In this document: positions 16,810 to 25,681 of the stretch, in pieces
Layout: each line of letters opens with the position of its first letter
How positions within the stretch are numbered: position 1 is the stretch's first letter
DNA from: Planctomycetia bacterium
Lineage (GTDB): Bacteria > Planctomycetota > Planctomycetia > Pirellulales > PNKZ01
Direction: 5' to 3'
Assembly: GCA_021413845.1 (NCBI GenBank)
Contig: JAIOPP010000151.1
Span: forward strand, 1 to 34,080
DNA: 34,080 nucleotides
The notes under the pieces: model-generated
Told to the model about the DNA's origin: nothing
The model's input: only the letters and a program-made list of their open reading frames with translations
The model's database searches: none
Program-made: the position numbers and the translations under genes

Positions 16810-18150
16810 ATGCGGATTCACATCCTTGCTTGTCGGAGGCTCATCGTGCCTTGCCGTTTCGTGCGGTGTTTTCTCATCGCTTCGGCAGCTCTTCTCGGCT
16901 GCACAGGCTTTCTCGGTTGCAATAAGCCCCCCGGCGCCGCTCCGTCGGGTCCTACGGCGACGCTCGTCACGGCCGCCCTCCCTTTGCAGCGCGAGGTGCA
17001 GGACTACGAAGACTACACGGGCCGCGTCGCCGCGCAGTACTCCGTCGACCTGCGAGCGCGCGTGACGGGCTACTTGGATAAGATTGAGTTTCAAGACGGC
17101 ACCGAAGTGAAAGCCGGCGCTTTGTTGTTCGTGATCGACCGGAGACCGTTCAAGGCGGCCAACGACAGCGCCGTAGCGCTCGTCGCCGTGAAGAAAGCGG
17201 CGTCCGCATTTCGCGATGCCGAATTCAAGCGCAATCAAGAACTGATCAAGAAGAGCGCGGTAAGCCAATCGGAATTCGATCAATCGGCCGCGGCCTTCGA
17301 AGAAGCCAAGGCGATGGTCTCTTCGTCGGAAGCCGAGTCCGAAATCACGAAGTTGAACCTCAACTTCACGGAAATCCACGCTCCGATCGCCGGCGTCGTC
17401 AGCAATCGGAAGCTCGACATCGGCAACCTCGTCGTCGCCGATCAAACGTTGCTTACGTCGATCGTCTCGGTCGATCCGGTGTATGTGAACTTCGACGTCG
17501 ACGAGCGCCGCCTGCTCCGAATTCAACAAGAGGTTCGCGAAGGGCGCATTAAGCTGGTCGACGGCATTCACATTCCGATCGAGCTCGGGCTCGACAACGA
17601 AATCGGCTTCCCGCATCCGGGCACGATCGACTTCGCCGACAATCAAATCGATGCGAACACCGGCACGATTCGGCTGCGGGCCGTCGTGCCGAACCCTTTG
17701 CCGTCCGTCGGGAAGCGGAAGCTCGTGCCCGGCATGTTCGCGCGAGTTCGCGTTCCCCTTGGCGAGCCGCGGAACGCCGTGCTGATCGCCGAACAAGCGA
17801 TCGGGAGCGATCAAGGGCAGAAGTTCGTCTACGTGGTCGATGCGGCCAAGAAGGTGCAGTATCGTCGGGTACGGGTCGGGCGCAGCGAGCGGGGACTCGT
17901 CGTCGTCGAGGAAGGGTTGAAGGCCGGCGAACCGATCATCGTCGCCGGAGTGCAGCGCGTCCGGCCGGGCTCGGCCGTCGACACGAACATGGTCGAGATG
18001 CAGACGTTTGCGATAGACGCGCCGACCTCGCCGTCGGGCAAGAGCGAAGCCGCCGTGCCGACTCCGCCAGCGCCGACGCCGACTTCGACCGCGACTCCCG
18101 CAGCCGCGCCGGTCTCGACCCCCACGGCCACGCCCTCCGCGCAGAAATAG
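16810..18150 (+). CDS. RND efflux membrane-fusion (adaptor) lipoprotein
   Basis: A 446-aa HlyD/AcrA-type periplasmic adaptor. The start at 16810 (MRIHILACRRLIVPCRFVRCFLIASAALLGC) gives a signal peptide with two possible lipobox cysteines, ALLG-C31 and FLG-C37, so a lipoprotein is likely. Next come 'YTGRVAAQYSVDLRARVTGYL' (the lipoyl/barrel-sandwich half), an alpha-hairpin with 'AVSQSEFDQSAAAFEEAKAM', 'LNFTEIHAPIAGVVSNRKLD' (second lipoyl half) and 'VLIAEQAIGSDQGQKFVYVV' (membrane-proximal domain). About 45 C-terminal residues are a Pro/Thr/Ala-rich tail beyond the usual end. The pump gene starts 9 nt after the stop. No regulator is beside it, and no outer-membrane factor follows. Confidence 0.93.
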   Translation: MRIHILACRRLIVPCRFVRCFLIASAALLGCTGFLGCNKPPGAAPSGPTATLVTAALPLQREVQDYEDYTGRVAAQYSVDLRARVTGYLDKIEFQDGTEVKAGALLFVIDRRPFKAANDSAVALVAVKKAASAFRDAEFKRNQELIKKSAVSQSEFDQSAAAFEEAKAMVSSSEAESEITKLNLNFTEIHAPIAGVVSNRKLDIGNLVVADQTLLTSIVSVDPVYVNFDVDERRLLRIQQEVREGRIKLVDGIHIPIELGLDNEIGFPHPGTIDFADNQIDANTGTIRLRAVVPNPLPSVGKRKLVPGMFARVRVPLGEPRNAVLIAEQAIGSDQGQKFVYVVDAAKKVQYRRVRVGRSERGLVVVEEGLKAGEPIIVAGVQRVRPGSAVDTNMVEMQTFAIDAPTSPSGKSEAAVPTPPAPTPTSTATPAAAPVSTPTATPSAQK

Positions 18151-18159
18151 GACGATCCC

Positions 18160-21100
18160 GTGTTTTCTCGCTTCTTCATCGATCGTCCGATTTTCGCCGC
18201 CGTGTTGTCGATCGTGATGACGATCGCCGGCGGCGTCGCCGTGCTGACGTTGCCCGTCGCGCAGTATCCCGAGATCGCGCCGCCGACGGTGCAGGTCTCG
18301 TGCACGTATCCCGGCGCGAGCGCCGTGGTCGTCGCCGAAACGGTCGCCGCGCCGATCGAGCAGCAGGTCAACGGCGTCGAGCGGATGTTGTACATGTCGT
18401 CGCAATGCACGAACGACGGCGCATACAACCTCACGGTCACGTTCGAGCTCGGCACGAACCTCGACATGGCGCAGGTCTTGGTGCAGAACCGGGTGTCGAT
18501 GGCGCTGCCGACGCTGCCCGACATCGTCAAGCAGACCGGCGTGACGACGAAGAAGAAGTCGCCGAACATCATGTTGGTCGTCAACCTGACGTCGCCCGAC
18601 GGCCGCTACGATCAGCTCTACTTGAGCAACTACGCGACGATCAACATCAAAGATACGCTGGCGCGCATCAAGGGAGTCGGCGACGTCACGTTTCTCGGCC
18701 AGCAAGACTACAGCATGCGGCTCTGGCTCGACGCGGATCGGCTCAAGGCGTTCAACCTCACAAGCGGCGACGTCGTCAAATCGCTGCGCGAGCAGAACGT
18801 GCAGGTCGCGGCGGGGCAGATCGGTCAGCCGCCGGTGCCGAGCGGCCTCAGCTTCCAGTACACGATGACGACGCTCGGTCGACTGGTCGATCCGGAGCGG
18901 TTCGCCGATATCATCGTCAAGACCGGCGACTCCGGCCAAACGGTTCGGGTTCGCGACGTCGCGCGGGTCGAGCTCGGCGCCAAGAGCCAAGATCAGACAG
19001 CGCTGCTCGATGGCAAGCCGACCGTCGGCTTGGCCGTGTTTCAGCTCCCCGGCTCGAACGCAGTCGCGACGGCCGAAGTCGTGCGGAAGACGATGGAGCA
19101 TTTGAAGGCAGAGTTCCCCGACGGCCTGCAATACTCGATCGTCTACGATACGACGCCGTTCATTGAAGAATCGATTCACGAAGTCTACAAGACGCTGTTC
19201 GAAGCGATCATCTTAGTCGCGATCGTCGTGATGGTGTTCCTGCAGAATTGGCGCTCGGTGATCATTCCGCTGATCGCCGTGCCGGTGTCGCTCGTCGGCA
19301 CGTTCGCCGTGATGGCGATGCTCGGCTTCAGTTTGAACAACATCTCGCTGCTTGGGCTCGTGCTCGCGATCGGCGTCGTGGTCGACGATGCGATCGTCGT
19401 GGTGGAGAACGTCGAGCGCTGGATCGGCCTGGGCTTGCCGCCCAAGGAAGCCGCCTATAAGTCGATGGAAGAAGTGACGGTCGCGGTCATCGCCATCGCG
19501 TTCGGCTTGAGCGCGGTGTTTATTCCGACGGCGTTCATCTCCGGCATGTCGGGCCAGTTCTATCGTCAGTTTGCGCTGACGATCGCCACGTCGACCTTGA
19601 TCTCGGCCTTCAACTCGCTGACGCTCAGCCCGGCGCTCGCCGCGATCTTGCTCAAGCCGCACGGCGCGAAGAAAGACCCGTTGACGAAGCTGCTCGACAC
19701 GACGCTCGGCTGGTTCTTCCGAGGCTTCAACAAGTCGTTCGACGCGACGACGAATTTCTACGAACGGCTCGTCAAGCTCTGCTTGCGCGGGGCCGTGATC
19801 GGCTTGGCCGTGTACGTCGGGCTGCTGTTTCTCACCTACAAGGGCTTCACGACCGTACCGACCGGCTTCGTGCCGGCGCAAGACAAAGGCTACTTGCTCA
19901 TCTCCGCGCAGCTGCCCGACTCGTCGTCGCTAGAGCGGACGCAGCACGTGATGCGCAGGGTCGACGAAATCGTGAAGCAAGTCCCCGGCGTCGCGCATCG
20001 GATCGTCATCTCGGGGCAGTCGTTCCTGCTCAACGCTAACGGCTCGAACTTCGGCTCGATGTACGTCGTGCTCGATGAGTTCCACCACCGGCACGGCAAA
20101 GAGTTGGGGGCCGATCACATCGCGAGCGAACTGCGCAAGAAGCTTTACGTCGCGATTCCCGAGGCGCAGATCGGCGTCTTCGGCGCGCCGCCGGTCGACG
20201 GTGTCGGCAACGCCGGCGGCTTCAAGATCATGGTCAAGCTCCGCGGCGGCGGCGAGCTCAAGGAACTGCAAGGACAAGTCGACAATCTCACCGAGAAGGC
20301 CAACGCGCAGCCGCAACTGGTCGGCGTGTTCAGCATGTTCCGCGCCAACACGCCGCAGCTCTATCTCGACATCGACCGCACGAAATGCAAGACGATGGGC
20401 GTAGCGCTCAACGATGTGTTCGATTCGCTGCAAGTTTATCTCGGTGGCTACTACGTCAACGACTTCAATCAGTTCGACCGGACTTGGCAAGTGAACTTGC
20501 AGGCCGATGCCAAGTTCCGCATCGATCGCAACGACATTCAGAAGATCAACGTTCGCAACACGGCCGGGCAGATGGTGCCGCTCAGCGCCGTGGCGACGGT
20601 CGAAGACTCGTCGGGCCCGGTGTTGATCAATCGCTATCAAAACGTCACGGCGGCGACGATCAACGGCAGTTGGAAGCCGGGCGTCAGCTCGGGCCAAGCC
20701 ATGACGGCGATGGAAGGAGTCGCCGCCCGAGAACTCCCCGGCAACATGAGCACCGAGTGGACCGAGCTCAGCTATCAGGAGAAGACCGAAGGTAATACGG
20801 CGATCTATATCTTCCCACTGTGCATCTTGTTCGTGTTCCTCACGCATGCCGCCGAGTACGAGAGCTGGACGCTGCCGCTGGCGATTATCTTGATCGTGCC
20901 GATGAGCTTGCTCTGCGCCTTGGCCGGGGCGGCCTACCGCGGTATGGACAACAACATTTTCACGCAGATCGGGTTCGTCGTGCTCGCGGGCCTGGCGTGT
21001 AAAAACGCGGTGCTCATCGTCGAGTTCGCCAAGCAAAACCGGGAGCAAGGGACGAATCGATTCGATGCGGCCGTCATTGCGTCGAAGCTCCGGCTCCGGC

Positions 21101-21375
21101 CGATCATGATGACGTCGTTCGCGTTCATCCTCGGCGTCGTGCCGTTGATGTTGGCGACCGGTGCCGGTGCCGAGATGCGGCAAACGCTCGGCACCTCGGT
21201 CTTCGCCGGCATGCTCGGCGTCACGTTCTTCGGCATCTTCCTCACGCCGATCTTTTACTTCGTCCTACAGACGTTCTCCGAATGGTGGTCGCCGCACTCG
21301 CACCATGCTCCGCATCAGCCCCCGTCTCAGGACGCGGCGCACGCTCCGTCGGCCGACCATACTCACCCCGGGTAA
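18160..21375 (+). CDS. RND multidrug efflux pump, HAE1 family
   Basis: A 1071-aa inner-membrane transporter, AcrB/MexB type. It starts with GTG at 18160 (MFSRFFIDRPIFAAVLSIVM), the canonical HAE1 N-terminus. The proton-relay acidic pair is present in TM4 ('GLVLAIGVVVDDAIVVVENV', Asp409/Asp410), and the relay lysine is Lys948 in 'GLACKNAVLIVEFAK'. Two large periplasmic loops follow TM1 and TM7. Such pumps export drugs, detergents or cell-made hydrophobic compounds with an adaptor and an outer-membrane channel. The adaptor gene is directly upstream. No TolC-like gene is in the window, so the channel must be encoded elsewhere. The C-terminus ends in an unusual His/Pro-rich tail of about 30 residues ('SPHSHHAPHQPPSQ...DHTHPG'). 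The phosphofructokinase gene starts 5 nt after the stop. Confidence 0.95.
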   Translation: MFSRFFIDRPIFAAVLSIVMTIAGGVAVLTLPVAQYPEIAPPTVQVSCTYPGASAVVVAETVAAPIEQQVNGVERMLYMSSQCTNDGAYNLTVTFELGTNLDMAQVLVQNRVSMALPTLPDIVKQTGVTTKKKSPNIMLVVNLTSPDGRYDQLYLSNYATINIKDTLARIKGVGDVTFLGQQDYSMRLWLDADRLKAFNLTSGDVVKSLREQNVQVAAGQIGQPPVPSGLSFQYTMTTLGRLVDPERFADIIVKTGDSGQTVRVRDVARVELGAKSQDQTALLDGKPTVGLAVFQLPGSNAVATAEVVRKTMEHLKAEFPDGLQYSIVYDTTPFIEESIHEVYKTLFEAIILVAIVVMVFLQNWRSVIIPLIAVPVSLVGTFAVMAMLGFSLNNISLLGLVLAIGVVVDDAIVVVENVERWIGLGLPPKEAAYKSMEEVTVAVIAIAFGLSAVFIPTAFISGMSGQFYRQFALTIATSTLISAFNSLTLSPALAAILLKPHGAKKDPLTKLLDTTLGWFFRGFNKSFDATTNFYERLVKLCLRGAVIGLAVYVGLLFLTYKGFTTVPTGFVPAQDKGYLLISAQLPDSSSLERTQHVMRRVDEIVKQVPGVAHRIVISGQSFLLNANGSNFGSMYVVLDEFHHRHGKELGADHIASELRKKLYVAIPEAQIGVFGAPPVDGVGNAGGFKIMVKLRGGGELKELQGQVDNLTEKANAQPQLVGVFSMFRANTPQLYLDIDRTKCKTMGVALNDVFDSLQVYLGGYYVNDFNQFDRTWQVNLQADAKFRIDRNDIQKINVRNTAGQMVPLSAVATVEDSSGPVLINRYQNVTAATINGSWKPGVSSGQAMTAMEGVAARELPGNMSTEWTELSYQEKTEGNTAIYIFPLCILFVFLTHAAEYESWTLPLAIILIVPMSLLCALAGAAYRGMDNNIFTQIGFVVLAGLACKNAVLIVEFAKQNREQGTNRFDAAVIASKLRLRPIMMTSFAFILGVVPLMLATGAGAEMRQTLGTSVFAGMLGVTFFGIFLTPIFYFVLQTFSEWWSPHSHHAPHQPPSQDAAHAPSADHTHPG

Positions 21376-21380
21376 CGATC

Positions 21381-22463
21381 ATGACCCAGCGCATCGCCAT
21401 CGTGACCGGCGGCGGAGATTGTCCCGGCTTGAACGCCGTGATTCGGGCAGCCGTGAAGGCGGCTTGCATTCGGGGTTGGGAGGTTCTCGGCATCATCGGC
21501 GGCTACGAAGGGTTGCTGTCGACCGATCGCTTCATCGACCTCGACTATAAGAGCGTCGGCGGATTGCTCACGCGCGGCGGCACGATCCTCGGCACCGCCA
21601 ATCGCGGCAGGTACTCGGCCAAGGTCGGCCACGGCGACTCGCGCCGCTTGCCGGTCGAGCTGCTCGAAGAGACGAAGCAAGGGATGGAGCGGCTCGGCGT
21701 GTCGGCGCTGATCTCGATCGGCGGCGACGGTTCGCTAAGCATCGCGCAGCAGATGCACGAGCACGGCATTCCGATCGTCGGCGTGCCGAAAACGATCGAC
21801 AACGATCTCAGCGGCACGCTGCAGACCTTCGGGTTCGACTCGGCCGTGGCCTGCGCGACCGACGCGATCGACCGACTGCATACTACGGCCGAAAGCCACA
21901 ACCGCGTGATGGTGCTCGAAGTGATGGGGCGCTACGCCGGCTGGATCGCGATCTACGCGGGGGTCGCCGGCGGAGCCGATGTGATCCTGATTCCCGAGAT
22001 GCCGTTCCGCTATGAGAGCATCTGCGCGAAGATCGAAGAGCGCAAGCAGCGGGGGCGACTGTTCACGATCGTCGTCGTCGCGGAAGGGGCTCGTCCGGCG
22101 GGAACGGACTTCATCACCGCAGGCGACACCACGAAGATCGGCGAGGCGCGGCTCGGCGGCATCGGCGCGGTCGTGACCGCCGAAATCGAAAGATTAACTG
22201 GCATCGAAACTCGCTGCTGCGTTCTCGGCCATTTGCAGCGGGGCGGCAGCCCGACGACGTTCGATCGGGCCCTCTGCTCGATCTTCGGCGCGAAGGCGGT
22301 CGAGTGCGTGGCGGCAGGCGAGTTCGGAAAGATGGTCGCCTACCAGGGCTCGACCGTCACGGCGATTCCGATCCTCGACGCCGTGAACAAGCTGAAGACC
22401 GTCGACCTCAACGGCAGCCTCGCTACGACGGCCCGCGCGCTCGGTATTTCGCTCGGTGACTAA
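21381..22463 (+). CDS. 6-phosphofructokinase (PFK group III-like)
   Basis: A 360-aa cytoplasmic enzyme phosphorylating fructose 6-phosphate. The ATG at 21381 gives the normal beginning MTQRIAIVTGGGDCPGLNAV, with the nucleotide/PPi loop GGGDCPG. Key motifs: 'ISIGGDGSLS' (111-120), catalytic 'PKTIDNDLSGT' (136-146) and 'MGRYAGW' (182-188). The donor-deciding positions are Gly (GGDGS, equivalent to E. coli residue 104) and Lys (PKTIDND, equivalent to 124). PPi-dependent enzymes usually have Asp plus Lys, and E. coli-type ATP enzymes Gly plus Gly. The Gly/Lys pair resembles ATP-using actinobacterial group III enzymes, so ATP is favoured but not certain. It lies 5 nt behind the RND pump, apparently cotranscribed. 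Confidence 0.93.
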   Translation: MTQRIAIVTGGGDCPGLNAVIRAAVKAACIRGWEVLGIIGGYEGLLSTDRFIDLDYKSVGGLLTRGGTILGTANRGRYSAKVGHGDSRRLPVELLEETKQGMERLGVSALISIGGDGSLSIAQQMHEHGIPIVGVPKTIDNDLSGTLQTFGFDSAVACATDAIDRLHTTAESHNRVMVLEVMGRYAGWIAIYAGVAGGADVILIPEMPFRYESICAKIEERKQRGRLFTIVVVAEGARPAGTDFITAGDTTKIGEARLGGIGAVVTAEIERLTGIETRCCVLGHLQRGGSPTTFDRALCSIFGAKAVECVAAGEFGKMVAYQGSTVTAIPILDAVNKLKTVDLNGSLATTARALGISLGD

Positions 22464-22588
22464 CCGAAGTCGAGTGTGCGCATTTCAAGCAAACGGCGTA
22501 ATACTCGTCCACTTTCCTTGCAATTCGAGACGTTACGGGCATTGTTTAACTTGCTTCGCGGTGGAGCCCCAAGCCGATTCTCTCTGAC

Positions 22589-23641
22589 ATGCTGAAGCCG
22601 ACTCAGATTGCGATCCCCACGTTGGTCCGAGTGAAAGCCGGCGCGCTTGATCGACTTGGAATCTATCTCCGCCGCAACGAGCACTTCAAGGTCGCGGTCC
22701 TACAAAGCCAGGGACTGAACGCAACTTTGTCCGATCGCGTTCGTCGCAGTCTGGCTGACCAGTCGATCGAGATCGCCGCGCTGATCGACGTCGCGCAGAA
22801 CGATCTCGAATCGGCGGCCCGATGGTTCACCGATCTCCCTCCGGACATTGCGGCGATCGTCGGCGTCGGCGGCGGCAAAGCGTTGGACATCGCGAAATAC
22901 GTCGGCTTCCTGTCAAGAAAGCCGTACTATGCCGTGCCGACGTCCCTCTCGAACGACGGCTTCTGCAGCCCGCAATCGAGCTTGACGATTCGCGACAAAC
23001 GGCGATCGCTTCCAGCGGCGCTCCCGTTCGCGGTCGTCATCGACACAGCCGTCTGTCAGGCTGCGCCGACTGCGCTCACGCTCTCCGGAGTCGGCGACCT
23101 AGTCGCGAAGTTCACTGCCGTTGCCGATTGGAAGTTGTCGTTCCACGCTACCGACGAACCGGTGAACGATTTCGCGGCGCTCCTCTCCGATGGTTCGATT
23201 CATGCTTACCTGAGCCATCCGGCCTTGGATCTCGAAGGAATCCGTCTGTTGGCGACTTCGTTGATGCTGAACGGGATTGCCATGGAGTTGAGCGGTTCGT
23301 CACGCCCGGCGAGCGGAAGCGAGCATCTCATCTCGCACGCTCTCGATATGATTTCGGCGAGGCCGCGACTGCATGGTCTGCAAGTCGGCGTCGCCTGCTA
23401 CGTCGTTAGTCAACTGCAGCAGGAAAACACGGCACGCATCGCCGGCTTGTTCGATGCCGTCGGTTTTTGGGACGCGATCGCCTCCGATCCGTTCTCGCGC
23501 AGAGAATGGCTCGAAGCGGTCCGCATCGCACCGTCGCTGAAAAGCGGCTTCTACACCATCCTTTCGAGCCGCGATGCAGTGCCCGAAGTCGACCGGATTC
23601 TACGGCAGGATCCTCGGCTCGAGCGCTGCTTTCAGGACTGA
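22589..23641 (+). CDS. Glycerol-1-phosphate dehydrogenase family protein (AraM/EgsA-like)
   Basis: A 350-aa NAD(P)-dependent, metal-requiring dehydrogenase of the iron-containing alcohol dehydrogenase fold. The dinucleotide site is 'GVGGGKALDIAKYVGFLSRK' (92-111), followed by 'VPTSLSNDGFCSPQSSL', diagnostic of the glycerol-1-phosphate dehydrogenase subgroup. Metal ligands are expected at Asp170 ('SGVGDLVAK'), in the 'GSEHLISHALD' motif (243-253) and at His262 ('RLHGLQVG'). Family members reduce dihydroxyacetone phosphate to sn-glycerol 1-phosphate, the archaeal-type lipid backbone; bacterial AraM/EgsA make it for other lipids. The ATG at 22589 follows a 125-nt gap after phosphofructokinase, so it may have its own promoter. 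Substrate stereochemistry is inferred from family only. Confidence 0.88.
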   Translation: MLKPTQIAIPTLVRVKAGALDRLGIYLRRNEHFKVAVLQSQGLNATLSDRVRRSLADQSIEIAALIDVAQNDLESAARWFTDLPPDIAAIVGVGGGKALDIAKYVGFLSRKPYYAVPTSLSNDGFCSPQSSLTIRDKRRSLPAALPFAVVIDTAVCQAAPTALTLSGVGDLVAKFTAVADWKLSFHATDEPVNDFAALLSDGSIHAYLSHPALDLEGIRLLATSLMLNGIAMELSGSSRPASGSEHLISHALDMISARPRLHGLQVGVACYVVSQLQQENTARIAGLFDAVGFWDAIASDPFSRREWLEAVRIAPSLKSGFYTILSSRDAVPEVDRILRQDPRLERCFQD

Positions 23642-23729
23642 CGTCGAAAAGCTCGGGTGTTCGGCGCGGCGTATCGTTAGACTGTCCGATCGCATCGGCG
23701 CATCTCGGGCCCTAGAAAATCGGCACTCC

Positions 23730-24893
23730 ATGGCGAACTTCTTCGAATACATCACCCGGCGGCTGACGGAATCTTGGCGGACGGAGGAACCCTCGGGCCG
23801 CAGCTCCGTGTTTCGCTGTCGATGCGAACGGCCGGTCTACTTTCGCAACAGCATCTGCTTGGGTTGCCGAGCGCAACTGGGGTACGATCCCGAGTTGCGA
23901 CGGCTCGGCGCCTTATCGCCGGGTCCTAAACCGGACACGTGGCGCATAGACGGAGAAGACGACGATGCGCCGCTGCAGCGACGCTGCGCAAACTTCGATT
24001 CGCCGGCGGGATGCAACTGGCTTACGCCCGCTGCGGAAACGGAGCCGCTTTGTCGTTCGTGTCGCCTGAACCGGACGATTCCGGATCTGGGCGTCCAAGA
24101 AAACGGAGTGTTGTGGCGCAAGATCGAAAATGCGAAACGCCGCTTGGTCTCTCAGTTGCTCACGCTCGGACTCCCTGTGGCGTCGCGAGTCGACGAAGAT
24201 CCGGAACACGGCGTCATGTTCGACTTTCTTCGCTCGCCGGCCGAAGGACCGCGGATACTTACCGGCCATGCCGACGGCTTGATCACGCTCAATGTCGAAG
24301 AAGCCGACGATTCACAGCGCGAGAAGATCCGTGATCAGATGCGCGAGCCGTATCGTACGCTGCTGGGCCATCTACGACACGAGATCGGCCACTACTATTG
24401 GGATCGCTTGGTCGACGGCACACCGTGGCTCGAAAAGTTTCGAGAGCTCTTCGGCGACGAGCGGCAAGACTATGCCGCAGCTCTCAAACGAAATTACGAA
24501 CAGGGCCCACCGGCGGATTGGGCAGACCGTCACATCACGTCTTACGCTTCGGTCCATCCCTGGGAGGATTGGGCGGAAAGCTGGGCCCACTACCTTCACG
24601 TCGTCGATAGTCTCGACACGGCCTTGCGTTTCGGCCTTCGCGGAGAAGACGTCGAGGCCGCCGTCGAACCGTTTTCGGTCGACGATCTCTACAATCCGCA
24701 GGTCGATGATGCACAGCGCGTGATCTTACTCGTCAATTCTTGGATCCAACTCACGACGGTGCTCAACGAGTTGGCGCGAAGCATGGGCCAGCACGATTTC
24801 TATCCTTTCGTGATGTCCCGACCGGTCCTGCGAAAAATGCACTTTATTCAAATGATCGTGAAAGAAGCCCGCGGCGGCCGCTCGTTGATCTGA
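23730..24893 (+). CDS. Zinc-ribbon metallopeptidase (putative zinc-binding peptidase, Peptidase_Mx type)
   Basis: A 387-aa soluble protein. The start at 23730 (MANFFEYITRRLTESW) puts the zinc ribbons near the N-terminus; the open frame back to 23574 overlaps the preceding gene. Two cysteine clusters are visible: Cys30-x-Cys32 with Cys43-xx-Cys46, and Cys86/Cys95 with Cys108-xx-Cys111. The catalytic motif is 'HEIGHYYWD' (HExxH at 217-221), and a downstream 'HPWEDWAESWAHYLH' supplies a likely third ligand (Glu of WAE). It ends 'FVMSRPVLRKMHFIQMIVKE'. This is the arrangement of the PF15887 'putative zinc-binding metallo-peptidase' family, whose substrates are unknown. 88 nt separate it from the upstream dehydrogenase gene. 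Lengths and motifs are intact. Confidence 0.9.
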   Translation: MANFFEYITRRLTESWRTEEPSGRSSVFRCRCERPVYFRNSICLGCRAQLGYDPELRRLGALSPGPKPDTWRIDGEDDDAPLQRRCANFDSPAGCNWLTPAAETEPLCRSCRLNRTIPDLGVQENGVLWRKIENAKRRLVSQLLTLGLPVASRVDEDPEHGVMFDFLRSPAEGPRILTGHADGLITLNVEEADDSQREKIRDQMREPYRTLLGHLRHEIGHYYWDRLVDGTPWLEKFRELFGDERQDYAAALKRNYEQGPPADWADRHITSYASVHPWEDWAESWAHYLHVVDSLDTALRFGLRGEDVEAAVEPFSVDDLYNPQVDDAQRVILLVNSWIQLTTVLNELARSMGQHDFYPFVMSRPVLRKMHFIQMIVKEARGGRSLI

Positions 24894-25039
24894 GCTTCGT
24901 TACGGCTCGATTGGAATCTTCGACAATTTTGTTTGCCGTTGCACGTGAGTAAACCACGTATGCAGCACCCAGAGAGCCGAGGTAAGGGCCTAAGAGTAAG
25001 AGCCGGCGACCCCCGAGGTGGGCAGTCATTGGCGAACCC

Positions 25040-25201
25040 TCACAGCGGATTCAAGCGCTGCGGATCGTCCGACTTCGGGCTGTTGCCCAAGCGGCTTACG
25101 GGACTTGCGATCAGATCGTCGTCGGGATCCGGCTGTAACAGCAACAGTAGCTTTTCCCGGCCGGTAAACTACGGATCGAGCCACAACGCTCGCGCTTCAG
25201 G
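25040..25201 (-). pseudogene. Remnant of the 3' end of an SRAP/YedK-type gene
   Basis: Read on the minus strand this gives 'ARALWLDP', an in-frame TAG, then 'FTGREKLLLLLQPDPDDDL', 'ASPVSRLGNSPKSDD' and LNPL with a final TGA at 25040-25042. It aligns without gaps to the last about 54 codons of the intact SRAP gene at 31272-31433, at roughly 80-85% nucleotide identity by eye. Similarity stops sharply at about 25201. The TAG replaces the Glu codon after WLDP. No 5' part of an SRAP gene is present, so this is a dead fragment from duplication or integration. Confidence 0.85.
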
Positions 25202-25490
25202 TTCGCAAACAGCATCGGCCACGCTACGGAACACTGCAGTAAATCGCAGTTTTTCGCAGGTGGCCGATAATAAGAGTGCCCCCTTCAGGACTCGAAGAGA
25301 CGCTAAAACGCCGGAAATGGAGAGGTCCGAGGGCCTCTGCACCGGATTTGCTGCCAATGTCGACATTTCGAGCACCGCAGCTAACGACTTGGCATCTGTA
25401 GTCGAGGCCTGGCCGACGCTCCCTGATGCGACGAAGCAAGCGATCCTCAACCTAGTCGATCGAGCATCTAGGCACGCACCGCACGGCTAG
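25202..25490 (+). pseudogene. Possible remnant of a mobile-element or hypothetical protein C-terminus
   Basis: The plus frame ending TAG at 25488-25490 finishes 'ANDLASVVEAWPTLPDATKQ' and then AILNLVDRA. In my recollection such 'WP.LP.AI..GI..MV' tails are common at the ends of planctomycete integrases and neighbouring hypothetical proteins. The frame upstream runs into the SRAP remnant, and there is no believable start or integrase catalytic motif (no R..HxxR..Y). I therefore treat it as a leftover tail. Confidence 0.35.
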
Positions 25491-25681
25491 GCCCAGGTTG
25501 GGAATTCCCAAGTGAGCCGACGGACGCTCGTCAGAAAAACCGAGGGACCCATCAGCCCCAAAATCTTAGCCACACCACTCCCGGTCTTATACGCGGGCGG
25601 TACGTCTAACCTCGCTGGAGCGCTATAACATTTTTTGATGTTAAGCTGGGCAGCATGCGGAAATATCATGCGATTCATTCT

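Larger units (their letters stand above)
24894..25681. other. Gene-poor junction region with remnants
   Basis: No intact gene that I can support in these 788 bp. It contains a decayed SRAP 3' end (25040-25201), a plus-strand protein tail (25202-25490) and a perfect 14-bp palindrome ttgggaattcccaa at 25498-25511. Two longer open frames cross it but are not convincing as genes. It marks the switch from the ordered GC-rich chromosome to the patchwork region on the right. Confidence 0.6.

Noticed and set aside
16741-19179. 812-aa minus-strand ORF across the RND genes
   Set aside because: Antisense shadow rich in Arg, Asp and Val; the plus strand holds complete adaptor and pump genes.
24844-25029. 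61-aa minus-strand ORF with a hydrophobic LLLLGPYLGSLGAAYVVY stretch
   Set aside because: It overlaps the end of the metallopeptidase gene in antisense and has no ribosome site or known family; most likely chance.
24933-25490. 185-aa plus-strand ORF as one gene
   Set aside because: Its middle is the reverse complement of the SRAP remnant, so the frame is a composite of unrelated pieces; only the tail was kept as a possible remnant.
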